From contig JANRMQ010000017.1 of NCBI GenBank assembly GCA_040981125.1, forward strand, positions 1 to 64,000: a stretch of DNA of 64,000 nucleotides, read 5' to 3'. This DNA is from DASSBQ01 sp040981125. Its GTDB lineage: Bacteria > Nitrospirota > Nitrospiria > Nitrospirales > Nitrospiraceae. Position numbers and translations under genes: made by a program. Under the pieces are notes generated by a model. That model was not told where the DNA came from, did no database searches, and saw only the letters and a list, made by a program, of their open reading frames with translations. Positions 1 through 10,600 of the stretch are shown here, piece by piece; the first letter of the stretch is position 1, and every line of letters starts with the position of its first letter.

Positions 1-114
1 CTCCGCACAGATCTTCGTCAACGCGCTCGTCAGCGTCGTCTTCCCATGGTCCACATGCCCAATCGTCCCGATGTTCACATGGGGCTTCCGCCGCTCAAAT
101 TTCGCCTTCGCCAT
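1..114 (-). CDS. tuf: Elongation factor Tu, second copy, partial (N-terminal 38 codons)
   Basis: These are the first 38 codons of EF-Tu, the GTPase that delivers aminoacyl-tRNA to the ribosome; the gene continues beyond the left edge. The P-loop region GHVDHGKTT is visible. The DNA is identical to the start of the complete tuf gene at 15124-16329, and the identity runs about 12 bases upstream of the ATG before stopping. It is the last gene of the superoperon, 36 bases after fusA, in the usual rpsL-rpsG-fusA-tuf order. The identity of the copies suggests gene conversion. Confidence 0.97.
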   Translation of the reverse strand, partial: MAKAKFERRKPHVNIGTIGHVDHGKTTLTSALTKICAE

Positions 115-150
115 ACGTCACTCCCTCCGTGTTCAGTAGACCGCGGTAGG

Positions 151-2232
151 TCACTCTCCCCGATATTTCGCGACAATCGCTTCGGCAATCTGCTTCGGAA
201 CCTGATCGTAACGGTCAAATTCCATACTGTAGGTGGCACGACCCTGAGTCCGCGATCGGAGATCCGTCGCATATCCGAACATTTCCATCAGAGGAACGGT
301 CGCCTCGATCGCCTGAGACCCCGCACGCACCTTCATGCCCTGAATCTTCCCGCGCCGGCCGTTCAAATTGCCGATCACATCACCCATGAATTCCTGCGGC
401 ACCAAGACTTCCACTTTCATAATAGGCTCAAGGAGCACCGGATCGGCCCTTTTACAGGCATCAGAAAAACCCATGGACCCGGCGATCTTGAAAGCCATTT
501 CATTGGAATCCACGTCATGATACGACCCGTCAATGAGCGTGACCCGCACATCCCGCAGAGGGTACCCGGCGACAACCCCGCTCTCCATCCGCTCTTTCAC
601 GCCCTTTTCCACCGCAGGAATGTATTCCCTGGGAATGGCGCCGCCGACGATCTTATTGACGAACTCGAGCCCCTTCCCCGACTCCGATGGCTCGACGGTC
701 AACACCACATGACCGTATTGGCCGCGCCCACCGGTCTGCTTGATATACTTCGCCTCCGACTCGGCCTTTTTCTTGATCGTTTCCCGAAACGCCACTTCCG
801 GCTTGCCGACATTGGCCTCCACCTTGAACTCCCGCAGGAGACGATCCACGATGATTTCCAAATGCAGCTCGCCCATGCCTCGAATAATGGTCTGCAGCGT
901 TTCCTCATCGGTCTGCACACGAAAAGAAGGGTCCTCTTGCGCCAGCTTCTGCAGCGCGAATCCCATCTTTTCCTGGTCCGGCTTTGTCTTCGGCTCAATC
1001 GCCATCGCAATGACCGGTTCGGGAAATTTCATGACTTCGAGCAGCACCGGCTGCTTTTCTTCCGAGAGAGTGTCTCCGGTTGTGGCCCCCTTCAAGCCCA
1101 CGGCGGCGACAATATCTCCCGCATAGGCTGCGTCGATATCTTCACGCTTATTCGCATGCATTTTCAGCAGACGCCCGATCCGATCCTTCGTACCCTTGGT
1201 GACATTCAGGACCGACGTACCGGTTTTAAGAACACCGGAATACACCCGGAAATAGGTCAACTGTCCCGCAAACGGGTCCGACATGATTTTAAAAGCCAGC
1301 GCAGAGAACGGGTCATCATCCGCCGGGCGCCGCAGGATCTCCTTGCCGGTATTGGGATCAATTCCTTGCACCGGCGGAATATCGAGAGGCGACGGCAGAT
1401 ACTCCACCACCGCATCCAGAAGTTGCTGCACGCCCTTATTCTTGAATGAGGAGCCGCACAAGACCGGCGTCACCTTCATCGCAATCGTCGCGGCCCGAAC
1501 CGCACGCCTGACCTCTTCCTCGGTCAACTCCTGACCATTGAGATATTTCTCCATCACCTGGTCATCGAACTCGGCCACGGATTCCAGCATCTTCTCCCGG
1601 TATTCATTGACCTGATCGAGCATGTTCGCAGGAATCTCATCAATTTTATATTTCGCCCCGAGCGTCTCGTCGTCGTAAAAAAACCCCTTCATTTTGATCA
1701 AATCAACAGACCCGCGAAATTCAGCTTCGCGCCCAATGGGAATCTGAATCGGGACAGGATGCGCGCCCAATCGATCGATGAGCGATTGAACGCTGGCGAA
1801 AAAATCCGCGCCGACGCGATCCATTTTATTCATAAACGCGATGCGAGGGACCCGATACTTGTCGGCCTGCCTCCACACCGTCTCGGATTGGGGCTCGACG
1901 CCCTGCACCGAGTCAAACACCGCCACCGCCCCGTCCAGCACCCGCAGCGATCGCTCGACCTCGATGGTAAAGTCCACGTGGCCCGGCGTGTCGATAATAT
2001 TGATGCGGTGGTCCCGCCAGAAACAGGTCGTGGCTGCGGCGGTAATCGTGATGCCCCGCTCACGCTCCTGCTCCATCCAATCCATGGTCGCGGCGCCTTC
2101 ATGGACCTCGCCCATCTTGTGCGTCAGACCCGTATAGTAAAGAATGCGCTCGGTTGTCGTCGTCTTACCGGCGTCGATATGCGCCATGATGCCGATATTC
2201 CGAGTACGCTCTAATGGTGCTTGCCTTGCCAC
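151..2232 (-). CDS. fusA: Elongation factor G
   Basis: EF-G is the translocation GTPase that moves tRNA and mRNA through the ribosome after peptide bond formation. The 693-residue product is full length. The G1 motif AHIDAGKTTTTERIL lies near residues 17-31, DTPGHVDF is G3 and NKMDRVG contains G4; the C-terminal domain IV/V sequences (GYPLRDVRVTLIDGSYH, GRRGKIQGM) are intact. It lies between rpsG and the second tuf and is expected to be cotranscribed with them. Confidence 0.98.
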   Translation of the reverse strand: MARQAPLERTRNIGIMAHIDAGKTTTTERILYYTGLTHKMGEVHEGAATMDWMEQERERGITITAAATTCFWRDHRINIIDTPGHVDFTIEVERSLRVLDGAVAVFDSVQGVEPQSETVWRQADKYRVPRIAFMNKMDRVGADFFASVQSLIDRLGAHPVPIQIPIGREAEFRGSVDLIKMKGFFYDDETLGAKYKIDEIPANMLDQVNEYREKMLESVAEFDDQVMEKYLNGQELTEEEVRRAVRAATIAMKVTPVLCGSSFKNKGVQQLLDAVVEYLPSPLDIPPVQGIDPNTGKEILRRPADDDPFSALAFKIMSDPFAGQLTYFRVYSGVLKTGTSVLNVTKGTKDRIGRLLKMHANKREDIDAAYAGDIVAAVGLKGATTGDTLSEEKQPVLLEVMKFPEPVIAMAIEPKTKPDQEKMGFALQKLAQEDPSFRVQTDEETLQTIIRGMGELHLEIIVDRLLREFKVEANVGKPEVAFRETIKKKAESEAKYIKQTGGRGQYGHVVLTVEPSESGKGLEFVNKIVGGAIPREYIPAVEKGVKERMESGVVAGYPLRDVRVTLIDGSYHDVDSNEMAFKIAGSMGFSDACKRADPVLLEPIMKVEVLVPQEFMGDVIGNLNGRRGKIQGMKVRAGSQAIEATVPLMEMFGYATDLRSRTQGRATYSMEFDRYDQVPKQIAEAIVAKYRGE

Positions 2233-2342
2233 TATGACCTCACAAAAACAATCGTGCCGCAGTCTAAGCCGTCACCAACTGCTGCGATACAGGGGCTCAC
2301 GCGACAATATCGCAGCACGGCCCAACTGCAGCACGAACAACG

Positions 2343-2816
2343 CTACCAGCGATAATGCGCAAAGGCCTTGTTCGCCTCTGCCATCCGATGCACATCTTCC
2401 CGCTTCTTGACGGAAGCCCCCGTATTGTTCGACGCGTCCAAGAGCTCGGCAGCCAACTTATCCTGCATGCTCCTTCCTCCGCGCGAACGAGAGTACTCAG
2501 AAATCCATCTGAGCGCCAGCGAGATCCGGCGGCTCGGACGTATCTCCACCGGCACCTGATAGGAAGCCCCGCCGACCCGCCTGGACTTCACCTCAACGAC
2601 AGGCTTGACGTTATCGATCGCGGCTCGGAAAATTTTCATCGGATCACCGCCGCCGGTCTTCTCCTGAATCAGATCAAACGCTCCATAACAGATCCGCTCG
2701 GCCGTGCTCCGCTTTCCATCCTCCATCAGGATGTTCAAAAACTTTCCAATCAGCTTATCGCGATACTTGGTATCCGGCAGCGCTTCACGATGTCCAAAAA
2801 ATCTGCCCCGAGGCAT
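2343..2816 (-). CDS. rpsG: 30S ribosomal protein S7
   Basis: S7 is the primary binding protein of the 30S head and contacts the 3' domain of 16S rRNA near the decoding and exit sites. The 157-residue product has the expected length and the bacterial N-terminus MPRGRFFGHRE; the conserved VGGASYQVPVEI stretch lies near residues 82-93. It sits between rpsL and fusA in the standard str operon order, with a 110-base gap to fusA that holds no gene. Confidence 0.98.
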   Translation of the reverse strand: MPRGRFFGHREALPDTKYRDKLIGKFLNILMEDGKRSTAERICYGAFDLIQEKTGGGDPMKIFRAAIDNVKPVVEVKSRRVGGASYQVPVEIRPSRRISLALRWISEYSRSRGGRSMQDKLAAELLDASNNTGASVKKREDVHRMAEANKAFAHYRW

Positions 2817-2893
2817 GGTGCTCCAATATGCTGGTTGCTATGTTGAGTAATGTCTTGCCGCTTAACGATTCGATCGAACGGTCCGAAACGAAC

Positions 2894-3265
2894 TTACTTG
2901 GGTCGCTTGGCGCCATACTTAGATCGGCCCTGCTTCCGATCCGCCACGCCCACCGCATCAAGCGACCCCCGCACGATGTGATACCGAACGCCAGGCAGGT
3001 CCTTCACTCTTCCCCCGCGGACCAACACGATGGAATGCTCTTGAAGGTTATGGCCGACGCCAGGAATATACGTAGTAACTTCAATCCCATTCGTCAAGCG
3101 AACCCGCGCGACTTTTCTCAGCGCCGAGTTCGGCTTTTTAGGGGTGGTCGTGTAGACGCGAAGACAGACGCCGCGCTTTTGCGGGCACCGTTTCAGCGCA
3201 GGGCTTTTCGTTTTCGATTTAACAAGCGTACGCCCTTTGCGCACCAATTGATTAATAGTCGGCAT
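2894..3265 (-). CDS. rpsL: 30S ribosomal protein S12
   Basis: S12 is the decoding-centre protein that controls translational accuracy and is the classical streptomycin-resistance target. The start was set at the ATG giving MPTINQLVRKGR, which makes the normal 123 residues; an upstream in-frame start would add 30 residues unlike any S12. Conserved KKPNSALRKVARVRL and the GGRVKDLPGVRYH loop are present. The first gene of the str block, it follows rpoC without a visible break in the superoperon. Confidence 0.97.
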   Translation of the reverse strand: MPTINQLVRKGRTLVKSKTKSPALKRCPQKRGVCLRVYTTTPKKPNSALRKVARVRLTNGIEVTTYIPGVGHNLQEHSIVLVRGGRVKDLPGVRYHIVRGSLDAVGVADRKQGRSKYGAKRPK

Positions 3266-3376
3266 GAACAGTTTCTCTTTCTGAAAAGCGACGAGATCGT
3301 CGTGAATTCCCAAGCAAAGCCGTCGGATTATAGGGATGCCGCGGTGTCCTGTCAAGTCTTTATTGACACGACACCG

Positions 3377-6300
3377 CTAGTTTCCCGCTTCCTCACCGGA
3401 GGAAGCTTCTTCTCCCGCTTGGCCCACCGCGACCGGCTGCTGGGAAGCGTGCTCCACGGCGGTTTCAGGCTTCGAACTGACGACGAATGTATCTCGGTAT
3501 TCTTCGAATCCCGTCCCAGCCGGAATCAATCGGCCCACAATCACATTCTCCTTCAGGCCCAGAAGATCATCTTCCCGCCCATTGATCGCCGCTTCGGTCA
3601 GCACTCGAGTCGTCTCCTGGAACGATGCGGCCGAGATGAAGCTGTCCGTGGTCAACGCGGCCTTGGTGATGCCCAGTAGCACGGGCTTGCCGAGCGCCGG
3701 CTTGCCGTCCTTCTCCAACACACGAGCGTTTTCTTCTTCGAAGGCCCATTTGCTGACTTGGCTGCCGGGCAAGAACTCGGTGTCGCCCGGGTCTTCAATA
3801 CGCACTTTTCTCAACATTTGCCTGACAATGATCTCGATGTGCTTATCGTTGATCGACACGCCCTGCAGTCGATACACATCCTGTACCTCATCCACGAGAT
3901 ACTTCTGCAACTCCTTCGGCCCCAGGACATCAAGAATGTCATGCGGATTGGCCGAACCGTCCATGAGTGGCTCTCCCGCGCGAACCCAGTCGCCCTCGTG
4001 CACGTTGACGTGCTTGCCTTTAGGGATAAAATATTCCTTCACGTCACCCATCTTGTTATCGACCATGACTTTTCGCATGCCTTTGACGAAACCGCCGTAC
4101 GCCACCTCGCCGTCGATTTCGCTGATCACGGCTTGCTCTTTCGGCTTCCGAGCTTCAAAGAGCTCGGCTACCCGCGGCAGACCGCCGGTGATATCTTTGG
4201 TCTTGGTCGTTTCACGAGGAATCTTCGCCAGTACGTCGCCGGAATGGACCATCGCGCCCTTTTCAACGAGTATGTGTGCGCCGACCGGCAACAGATACCG
4301 TGCAACGGTCGCGGTGCTGCCGGTGATTTTTGCCGTCTTCCCGCTCTCATCCTTGATAGAGACACGCGGCCGGAGCGTGGCGCCGGACTGTTCAATCACA
4401 ACCTTGCGCGAGAGTCCGGTAACTTCATCGAACTCTTCCTTCATCGTGACGCCTTCAAGGATATCGCCATAGGCGACCTTTCCGCCGACTTCCGTCAAGA
4501 TCGTCAGGGAGTAGGGATCCCACTCGACCAACTTTTGCCCGACTTCCACCCGATCGCCGTCCTTGATCTTGATTTTGGCTCCGTACATCACGGGATATTT
4601 CTCACGCTCACGCCCGGTATCGTCCACGATGGCAATCTTGGCATTGCGGTTCATGACGACCCATTCGCCCTCTTTGTTACGGACGGCTATCCCGGCATTA
4701 TGGAGGTCGGCGTTTTTCTTCGCGTCGAAACTCATGAACTTCATGTGTCCGGCGTGCTTGGCTTCCAACACGGTCTGTTCGACCACCTTGCTCGCCGTTC
4801 CTCCGATGTGGAACGTCCGCATCGTCAGCTGGGTACCGGGCTCGCCGATTGATTGAGCCGCGATGACGCCAACCGGCTCGCCCCTTTCCACCAACCGCCC
4901 GCGGGCCAGATCACGGCCATAACACAAGCGGCAGACGCCGCGGCGTGATTGGCACGTCAAGACCGAGCGAATCTTCACACGATCAACACCGGCCTCAACC
5001 ACTGCCCGCGCCTGCTCTTCGTCAATCTCCTCATTGAACGACACGATCACTTCCCCGGTGACCGGATCGCGAATGTCTTCGGCCGCCAGGCGCCCCAAGA
5101 CGCGCTCTTCAAGCGGCTGAATGATTTCTCCGCCTTCGACCAAGGCGCTGACCACGATGCCGTCGGTCGTGCCGCAGTCCTCTTCGCTCACAATGACATC
5201 CTGAGCAATGTCCACGAGCCGGCGGGTCAGATAACCCGAGTTCGCCGTCTTTAAAGCCGTATCCGCCAGACCTTTACGTGCTCCGTGCGTCGAGATGAAA
5301 TACTGCAACACGGTCAGCCCTTCGCGGAAATTAGCGGTGATCGGGGTCTCGATAATTTCCCCCGACGGCTTTGCCATGAGACCGCGCATGCCGCCCAACT
5401 GCCGGATCTGCTGCGAGCTTCCTCGCGCGCCGCTGTCAGCCATCATGAAAATCGGGTTGAAGGATTCCAGTTTCGCCGGATCGCCTCCGGCTCCCAACTC
5501 CTTCATCATTTCATTGGCCACTTGTTCGGTGACATGGGCCCAGATGTCGATGACCTTGTTGTAGCGCTCGCCGTTCGTGATGAGCCCTTCGGCATACTGC
5601 TTTTCGATCTCGTTCACTTCGCGTTGCGCCTTCCCGATCAGGTCTTCTTTGCGCGTCGGAATATGCATGTTATCGATGCAAATCGACATGCCCGCTCTGG
5701 TCGCATACTGGAAGCCGAGGTTCTTAATCTTATCCAGGAAGGTGACCGTTTCGCGGTGTCCTGCCTGACGATACACCGCGTCGATCAACTTCGTCATTTC
5801 CTTCTTGGTCATCAATTTGTTGGCATCGGCGAACGGAATGCTGGGCGGCAGGATCTCCGCCAGCAAAACCCGTCCCGTCGTGGCCTGGAGAAGAGACCCG
5901 TTGATGCGGACCTTGATGCGAGCATGTTCGGCGATTTCGCCGGCATCATAGGCGATCCGCACTTCCTCCGGCGACCCGAACACTTTCCCCTCGCCCTTGA
6001 CGCCCACTCGCTCCTTGGTCAGCCAGTAGCATCCCAGCACCATGTCCTGGGACGGGACGGAAATCGGCTTCCCGTTGGCGGGCGAGAGAATATTATTGAT
6101 CGACATCATCAGCACCCTGGCCTCGATCTGCGCTTCCACGGATAGCGGCACGTGAACCGCCATCTGGTCGCCGTCGAAGTCGGCGTTAAACGCCGCGCAC
6201 ACCAGGGGATGCAGCCGGATGGCCTTTCCTTCGACAAGCACGGGATCAAAGGCCTGAATGCCGAGCCGGTGCAGCGTCGGCGCGCGGTTCAACAATACCG

Positions 6301-7561
6301 GATGCTCACGAATGACTTCGTCGAGCACGTCCCAGACTTCGGGACGCTCCTTTTCGACCAATCGCTTGGCGCTCTTGATTGTCGTCGCGGCGCCGCGCTC
6401 TTCCAGCTTGTGAAAAATAAAGGGCTTGAACAGCTCCAGCGCCATCTTCTTCGGCAGCCCGCACTGGTGCAGCCGCAATTCCGGACCGACCACGATGACG
6501 GTTCGACCCGAATAGTCCACACGCTTGCCGAGAAGATTCTGCCGGAATCGGCCTTGCTTGCCCTTGAGCATATCGCTCAGTGATTTGAGCGGACGCTTGT
6601 TGGGCCCACGAATCGCGCGGCCGCGCCGTCCGTTGTCGAACAGCGCATCCACGGCCTCCTGGAGCATCCTCATCTCGTTTCGAATAATGACGCCGGGGGC
6701 CTTAAGCTCGATCAGACGCTTGAGACGGTTGTTCCGGTTGATGACCCGCCGATAGAGATCGTTCAGGTCCGAGGTGGCGAACCGACCGCCGTCCAACGGT
6801 ACAAGCGGCCGAAGCTCGGGCGGCAGCACGGGGATGACATCCATGATCATCCATTCCGGCTTGTTGCCGGACCGGCGGAACGCCTCGATGACCTTGAGCC
6901 GCTTGGCATATTTCTTTTTCTGCGCGGCCGAGGTGGAGGCTTTCGCCTTCACGTGCAGTTCTTCCCAGAGCACGTTGATGTCCTTTTTCCGGAGCAACTC
7001 TCGAATCGCTTCGGCTCCGATCCCGACTTTGAACGAACCGGACCCATACTCCGATTGCAAGGACCGCAGCTTCTCTTCCGATACCAATTCCTGCTCGCTC
7101 ATATTGGTCGAGCCGGGATCGACCATGACATAGCTTTCGAAATAGAGAATTTTTTCCAACTGCTTCAGGCTCATGTCGAGCAAGGTCCCGATCCGGCTCG
7201 GCACGCCTTTCAGAAACCAGATGTGCGCCACCGGAGCGGCCAACTCGATATGCCCCATCCGTTCGCGGCGGACCTTGGATTGAATCACTTCGACGCCGCA
7301 TTTGTCGCACACGATGCCGCGATGCTTCATGCGCTTATACTTGCCGCAATTGCACTCCCAGTCCTTGATGGGACCGAAGATTTTGGCGCAAAATAAGCCG
7401 TCCTTCTCCGGTTTGAACGAGCGATAGTTGATCGTTTCCGGCTTTTTGACCTCGCCGTAGGACCACGAACGAATTTTTTCCGGTGATGCGATTCGAATCC
7501 GCATCGAGTCAAACGACACCGAATCACGCGGCTTCTCGAACAATGTGTATACGCCTTCCAA
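3377..7561 (-). CDS. rpoC: DNA-directed RNA polymerase subunit beta'
   Basis: Beta' forms half of the RNA polymerase active-site cleft. The 1394-residue product shows the N-terminal zinc ribbon (CNCGKYKRMKHRGIVCDKCG, about residues 70-89), the catalytic magnesium motif NADFDGDQMAVH, the bridge-helix and trigger-loop region (GEPGTQLTMRTFHIGG) and the second zinc site (CQSRRGVCRLCYGRDL). The C-terminus carries an Ala/Glu-rich tail. It starts 54 bases after rpoB, as in the usual rpoBC operon. Confidence 0.98.
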   Translation of the reverse strand: MEGVYTLFEKPRDSVSFDSMRIRIASPEKIRSWSYGEVKKPETINYRSFKPEKDGLFCAKIFGPIKDWECNCGKYKRMKHRGIVCDKCGVEVIQSKVRRERMGHIELAAPVAHIWFLKGVPSRIGTLLDMSLKQLEKILYFESYVMVDPGSTNMSEQELVSEEKLRSLQSEYGSGSFKVGIGAEAIRELLRKKDINVLWEELHVKAKASTSAAQKKKYAKRLKVIEAFRRSGNKPEWMIMDVIPVLPPELRPLVPLDGGRFATSDLNDLYRRVINRNNRLKRLIELKAPGVIIRNEMRMLQEAVDALFDNGRRGRAIRGPNKRPLKSLSDMLKGKQGRFRQNLLGKRVDYSGRTVIVVGPELRLHQCGLPKKMALELFKPFIFHKLEERGAATTIKSAKRLVEKERPEVWDVLDEVIREHPVLLNRAPTLHRLGIQAFDPVLVEGKAIRLHPLVCAAFNADFDGDQMAVHVPLSVEAQIEARVLMMSINNILSPANGKPISVPSQDMVLGCYWLTKERVGVKGEGKVFGSPEEVRIAYDAGEIAEHARIKVRINGSLLQATTGRVLLAEILPPSIPFADANKLMTKKEMTKLIDAVYRQAGHRETVTFLDKIKNLGFQYATRAGMSICIDNMHIPTRKEDLIGKAQREVNEIEKQYAEGLITNGERYNKVIDIWAHVTEQVANEMMKELGAGGDPAKLESFNPIFMMADSGARGSSQQIRQLGGMRGLMAKPSGEIIETPITANFREGLTVLQYFISTHGARKGLADTALKTANSGYLTRRLVDIAQDVIVSEEDCGTTDGIVVSALVEGGEIIQPLEERVLGRLAAEDIRDPVTGEVIVSFNEEIDEEQARAVVEAGVDRVKIRSVLTCQSRRGVCRLCYGRDLARGRLVERGEPVGVIAAQSIGEPGTQLTMRTFHIGGTASKVVEQTVLEAKHAGHMKFMSFDAKKNADLHNAGIAVRNKEGEWVVMNRNAKIAIVDDTGREREKYPVMYGAKIKIKDGDRVEVGQKLVEWDPYSLTILTEVGGKVAYGDILEGVTMKEEFDEVTGLSRKVVIEQSGATLRPRVSIKDESGKTAKITGSTATVARYLLPVGAHILVEKGAMVHSGDVLAKIPRETTKTKDITGGLPRVAELFEARKPKEQAVISEIDGEVAYGGFVKGMRKVMVDNKMGDVKEYFIPKGKHVNVHEGDWVRAGEPLMDGSANPHDILDVLGPKELQKYLVDEVQDVYRLQGVSINDKHIEIIVRQMLRKVRIEDPGDTEFLPGSQVSKWAFEEENARVLEKDGKPALGKPVLLGITKAALTTDSFISAASFQETTRVLTEAAINGREDDLLGLKENVIVGRLIPAGTGFEEYRDTFVVSSKPETAVEHASQQPVAVGQAGEEASSGEEAGN

Positions 7562-7615
7562 GGTTTACTCCTCCCGTGATGCTGGGATGACCGGAGCGGC
7601 GATCCCAGCCTGCGG

Positions 7616-10600
7616 TTAGTCTTTCGACTTGACCAATTCGACGTCGAGACCCAAACTCTGCAATTCTTTCACGAGCACGTTGAACGATTCCGGCAACCCC
7701 GGTTCCAGGTATGGTTCGCCTTTCACGATCGCTTCATACATGCGCGAACGCCCGGGTACGTCATCGGATTTCACCGTGAGAAACTCCTGCAGCGTGGACG
7801 CGGCCCCGTAGGCTTGCAACGCCCAGACTTCCATTTCTCCCAGGCGCTGCCCGCCGAATTGAGCCTTACCGCCCAGCGGCTGCTGAGTCACAAGCGAGTA
7901 GGGGCCGATCGAACGCGCATGGATCTTGTCGTCCACCAGGTGATGCAACTTCAAGACGTACATGTAGCCGACCGTGACGGGGCTTCCGAAGGATTCCCCT
8001 GTTCGGCCGTCCACAAGATCCGTCTGCCCGCTGGCGGAGATCTTCGCTTTCTGCAAGAGTTCTTTGATCTCTTTCTCCGAAGCTCCGTCAAAGACGGGAC
8101 TGGCTACTTTGATGCCGAGAGCCCTGGCGGCCCATCCGAGATGCGTCTCCAGAATCTGTCCCACGTTCATACGGGACGGCACGCCGAGCGGATTCAGCAC
8201 GATTTCGACCGGTGTTCCATCCGGCAAATACGGCATATCCTCTTCGGGCAATACGCGGGACACAACCCCTTTATTTCCATGCCGCCCGGCCATCTTATCG
8301 CCGACCTGGATCTTTCGCTTCATGGCGATATAGACCTTCACCAGCTTGATGACTCCAGGCGGCAATTCATCGCCCCGCTTCAGACGGCCGACCTTTTCAT
8401 CATACAGGGTCTGAAGGATCTCGATTTGCTCTTTGGCCCGCCGCTCCACATCTTCGAGCTCTTTTTGCTCGTCGGGATCGCTCAAAATGATGTGCCGCAC
8501 CATGTCGTCGGGCAGCCGCTTGAGAATCTCGGCGGTAAGCTTACCCTTCTTCTTCAAGATCACATCGCCCGTTTCCGGATCCATGAGATCGCGGCCGACC
8601 ACTTTCCCAAGAAGCAGTTTCCGCACTTTCTTGGTTTTCTCGTCTTCGATGATCCGCAGCTCTTCCTGATGATCCCGCTGCAGCTTCATATGATCTTCGC
8701 TCTCGATGCTCTTGGACCGTTCGTCCTTGTCCATGCCCTTGCGCGAGAAAATCTTCACATCGACAACGATGCCTTCCACGCCGGGAGGAACCGTCAGCGA
8801 GGTATCCTTCACATCGCCCGCCTTCTCTCCAAAAATGGCGCGCAATAACTTTTCTTCCGGCGTCAGCTGGGTCTCGCCCTTCGGCGTCACCTTTCCAACC
8901 AGAATGTCGCCGGGCTTGACTTCGGCGCCGATGCGAATGATGCCGCTTTCGTCAAGATCCCGCAGCGCTTCTTCGCCGACGTTCGGAATATCCCTTGTAA
9001 TTTCTTCCTTCCCCAACTTGGTATCCCGCGCCTCCACCTCGAACTCTTCGATATGGATGGACGTAAACGCGTCTTCGCGCACCAGTTTTTCGCTCAATAG
9101 GATCGCGTCTTCGAAGTTGTATCCGCCCCACGGCATAAATGCGACGAGGACATTTTTACCCAACGCCAATTCCCCGTGATCGATGGCCGGCCCGTCCGCA
9201 AGCACCTGGCCCTTCTTTACGGGCTCTCCGATCCGAACGACCGGCGTTTGTGTGATACAGGTGTTTTGATTGGAGCGCTGAAATTTGATCAAATCGTAGA
9301 CGTCCAGACCGGAATCGTTTCGCTTCCGGCCGTCCTTGCTCAAATCCGCGCGCACGACGATACGGGTGGCATCGACGCTCTCGACCACCCCGGCGCGCCT
9401 GGATTGCACGACATACCCGGAATCCCGAGCCACGACGGCTTCCATGCCGGTGCCTACGAGCGGCGATTCAGATTTGATCAACGGCACGGCTTGCCGTTGC
9501 ATGTTCGAGCCCATCAACGCACGGTTCGCGTCGTCATGCTCCAAGAAAGGGACCAATGCGGTCGCGACACTGACGACTTGTTTAGGGGATACGTCCATAT
9601 ATTCGACCTTGTCCGGCGCCGCCGTGATGAAATCCCCGCCGTAGCGCGCCGAGACCGTTTCCGACACCAGCTTGCCCGCTCCATCGACCTTTGAGTTCGC
9701 CTGGGCGATGAGATACTTGTCTCCTTCGATGGCCGATAGGTATTCGATCTCGTCCGTGACCCGCCCTTTCACGACCTTGCGATACGGCGCCTCAATAAAG
9801 CCGAACTCGTTGATACGGGCATAAGTAGCCAGCGACGTGATCAACCCGATGTTGGGACCTTCCGGCGTTTCAATGGGACAGATGCGGCTGTAATGAGACG
9901 GATGGACGTCGCGGACTTCGAACCCGGCTCGCTCTCTCGTCAACCCGCCCGGTCCCAACGCGGACAACCGGCGCTTATGCGTGATCTCCGCCAATGGATT
10001 GGTCTGGTCCATGAACTGGGACAATTGGCTGCTGCTGAAAAATTCTTTGACCGCGGCCACGACCGGCTTGGCATTGATGAGATCGTGAGGCAGCACGGTC
10101 TCCATATCCAGCAGATTCATCCGCTCTTTGATGCTGCGCTCCATCCGAACCAGTCCCAGACGGAACTGATTTTCCAGCAACTCGCCTACCGACCGGACTC
10201 GGCGATTTCCCAAATGGTCGATATCGTCAATTTCGCCCTTACCGATCTTCAGATTCACCAGATAGCGAACCACTTCGACGATATCCTGGGCGGTCAAGGT
10301 CCGCTGCTCAAGAGGATGGTCGAGACCCAACTTTTTGTTGAGCTTGAGGCGTCCGACCGGCGACAGATCGTACCGCTTGGCGCTGAGGAAGAGATTGTCG
10401 AACAGCGCCTTGGCCGTTTCAACCGATGGCGTCTCTCCGGGCCGCAAGCGCCGGTAGATTTCCACCATCGCCTCTTCCTTCGATCCCGTCCGCTCCATCT
10501 CCAGCGTATCGAGAATGACGGGCGTCGCCGTCCCGGCGTCGAGATAAATAACCTTGAACTCCTCAATATCGCTCTCGAGAATCTTTTCAAGGATGTCGTC

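Noticed and set aside
46..1449. Long plus-strand open frame of 467 codons
   Set aside because: It is the antisense shadow of fusA and tuf; its sequence is Arg/His/Leu-rich with no family features.
3758..6583. Several plus-strand frames of 140-360 codons
   Set aside because: All are antisense to rpoC and lack ribosome-binding sites and family features.
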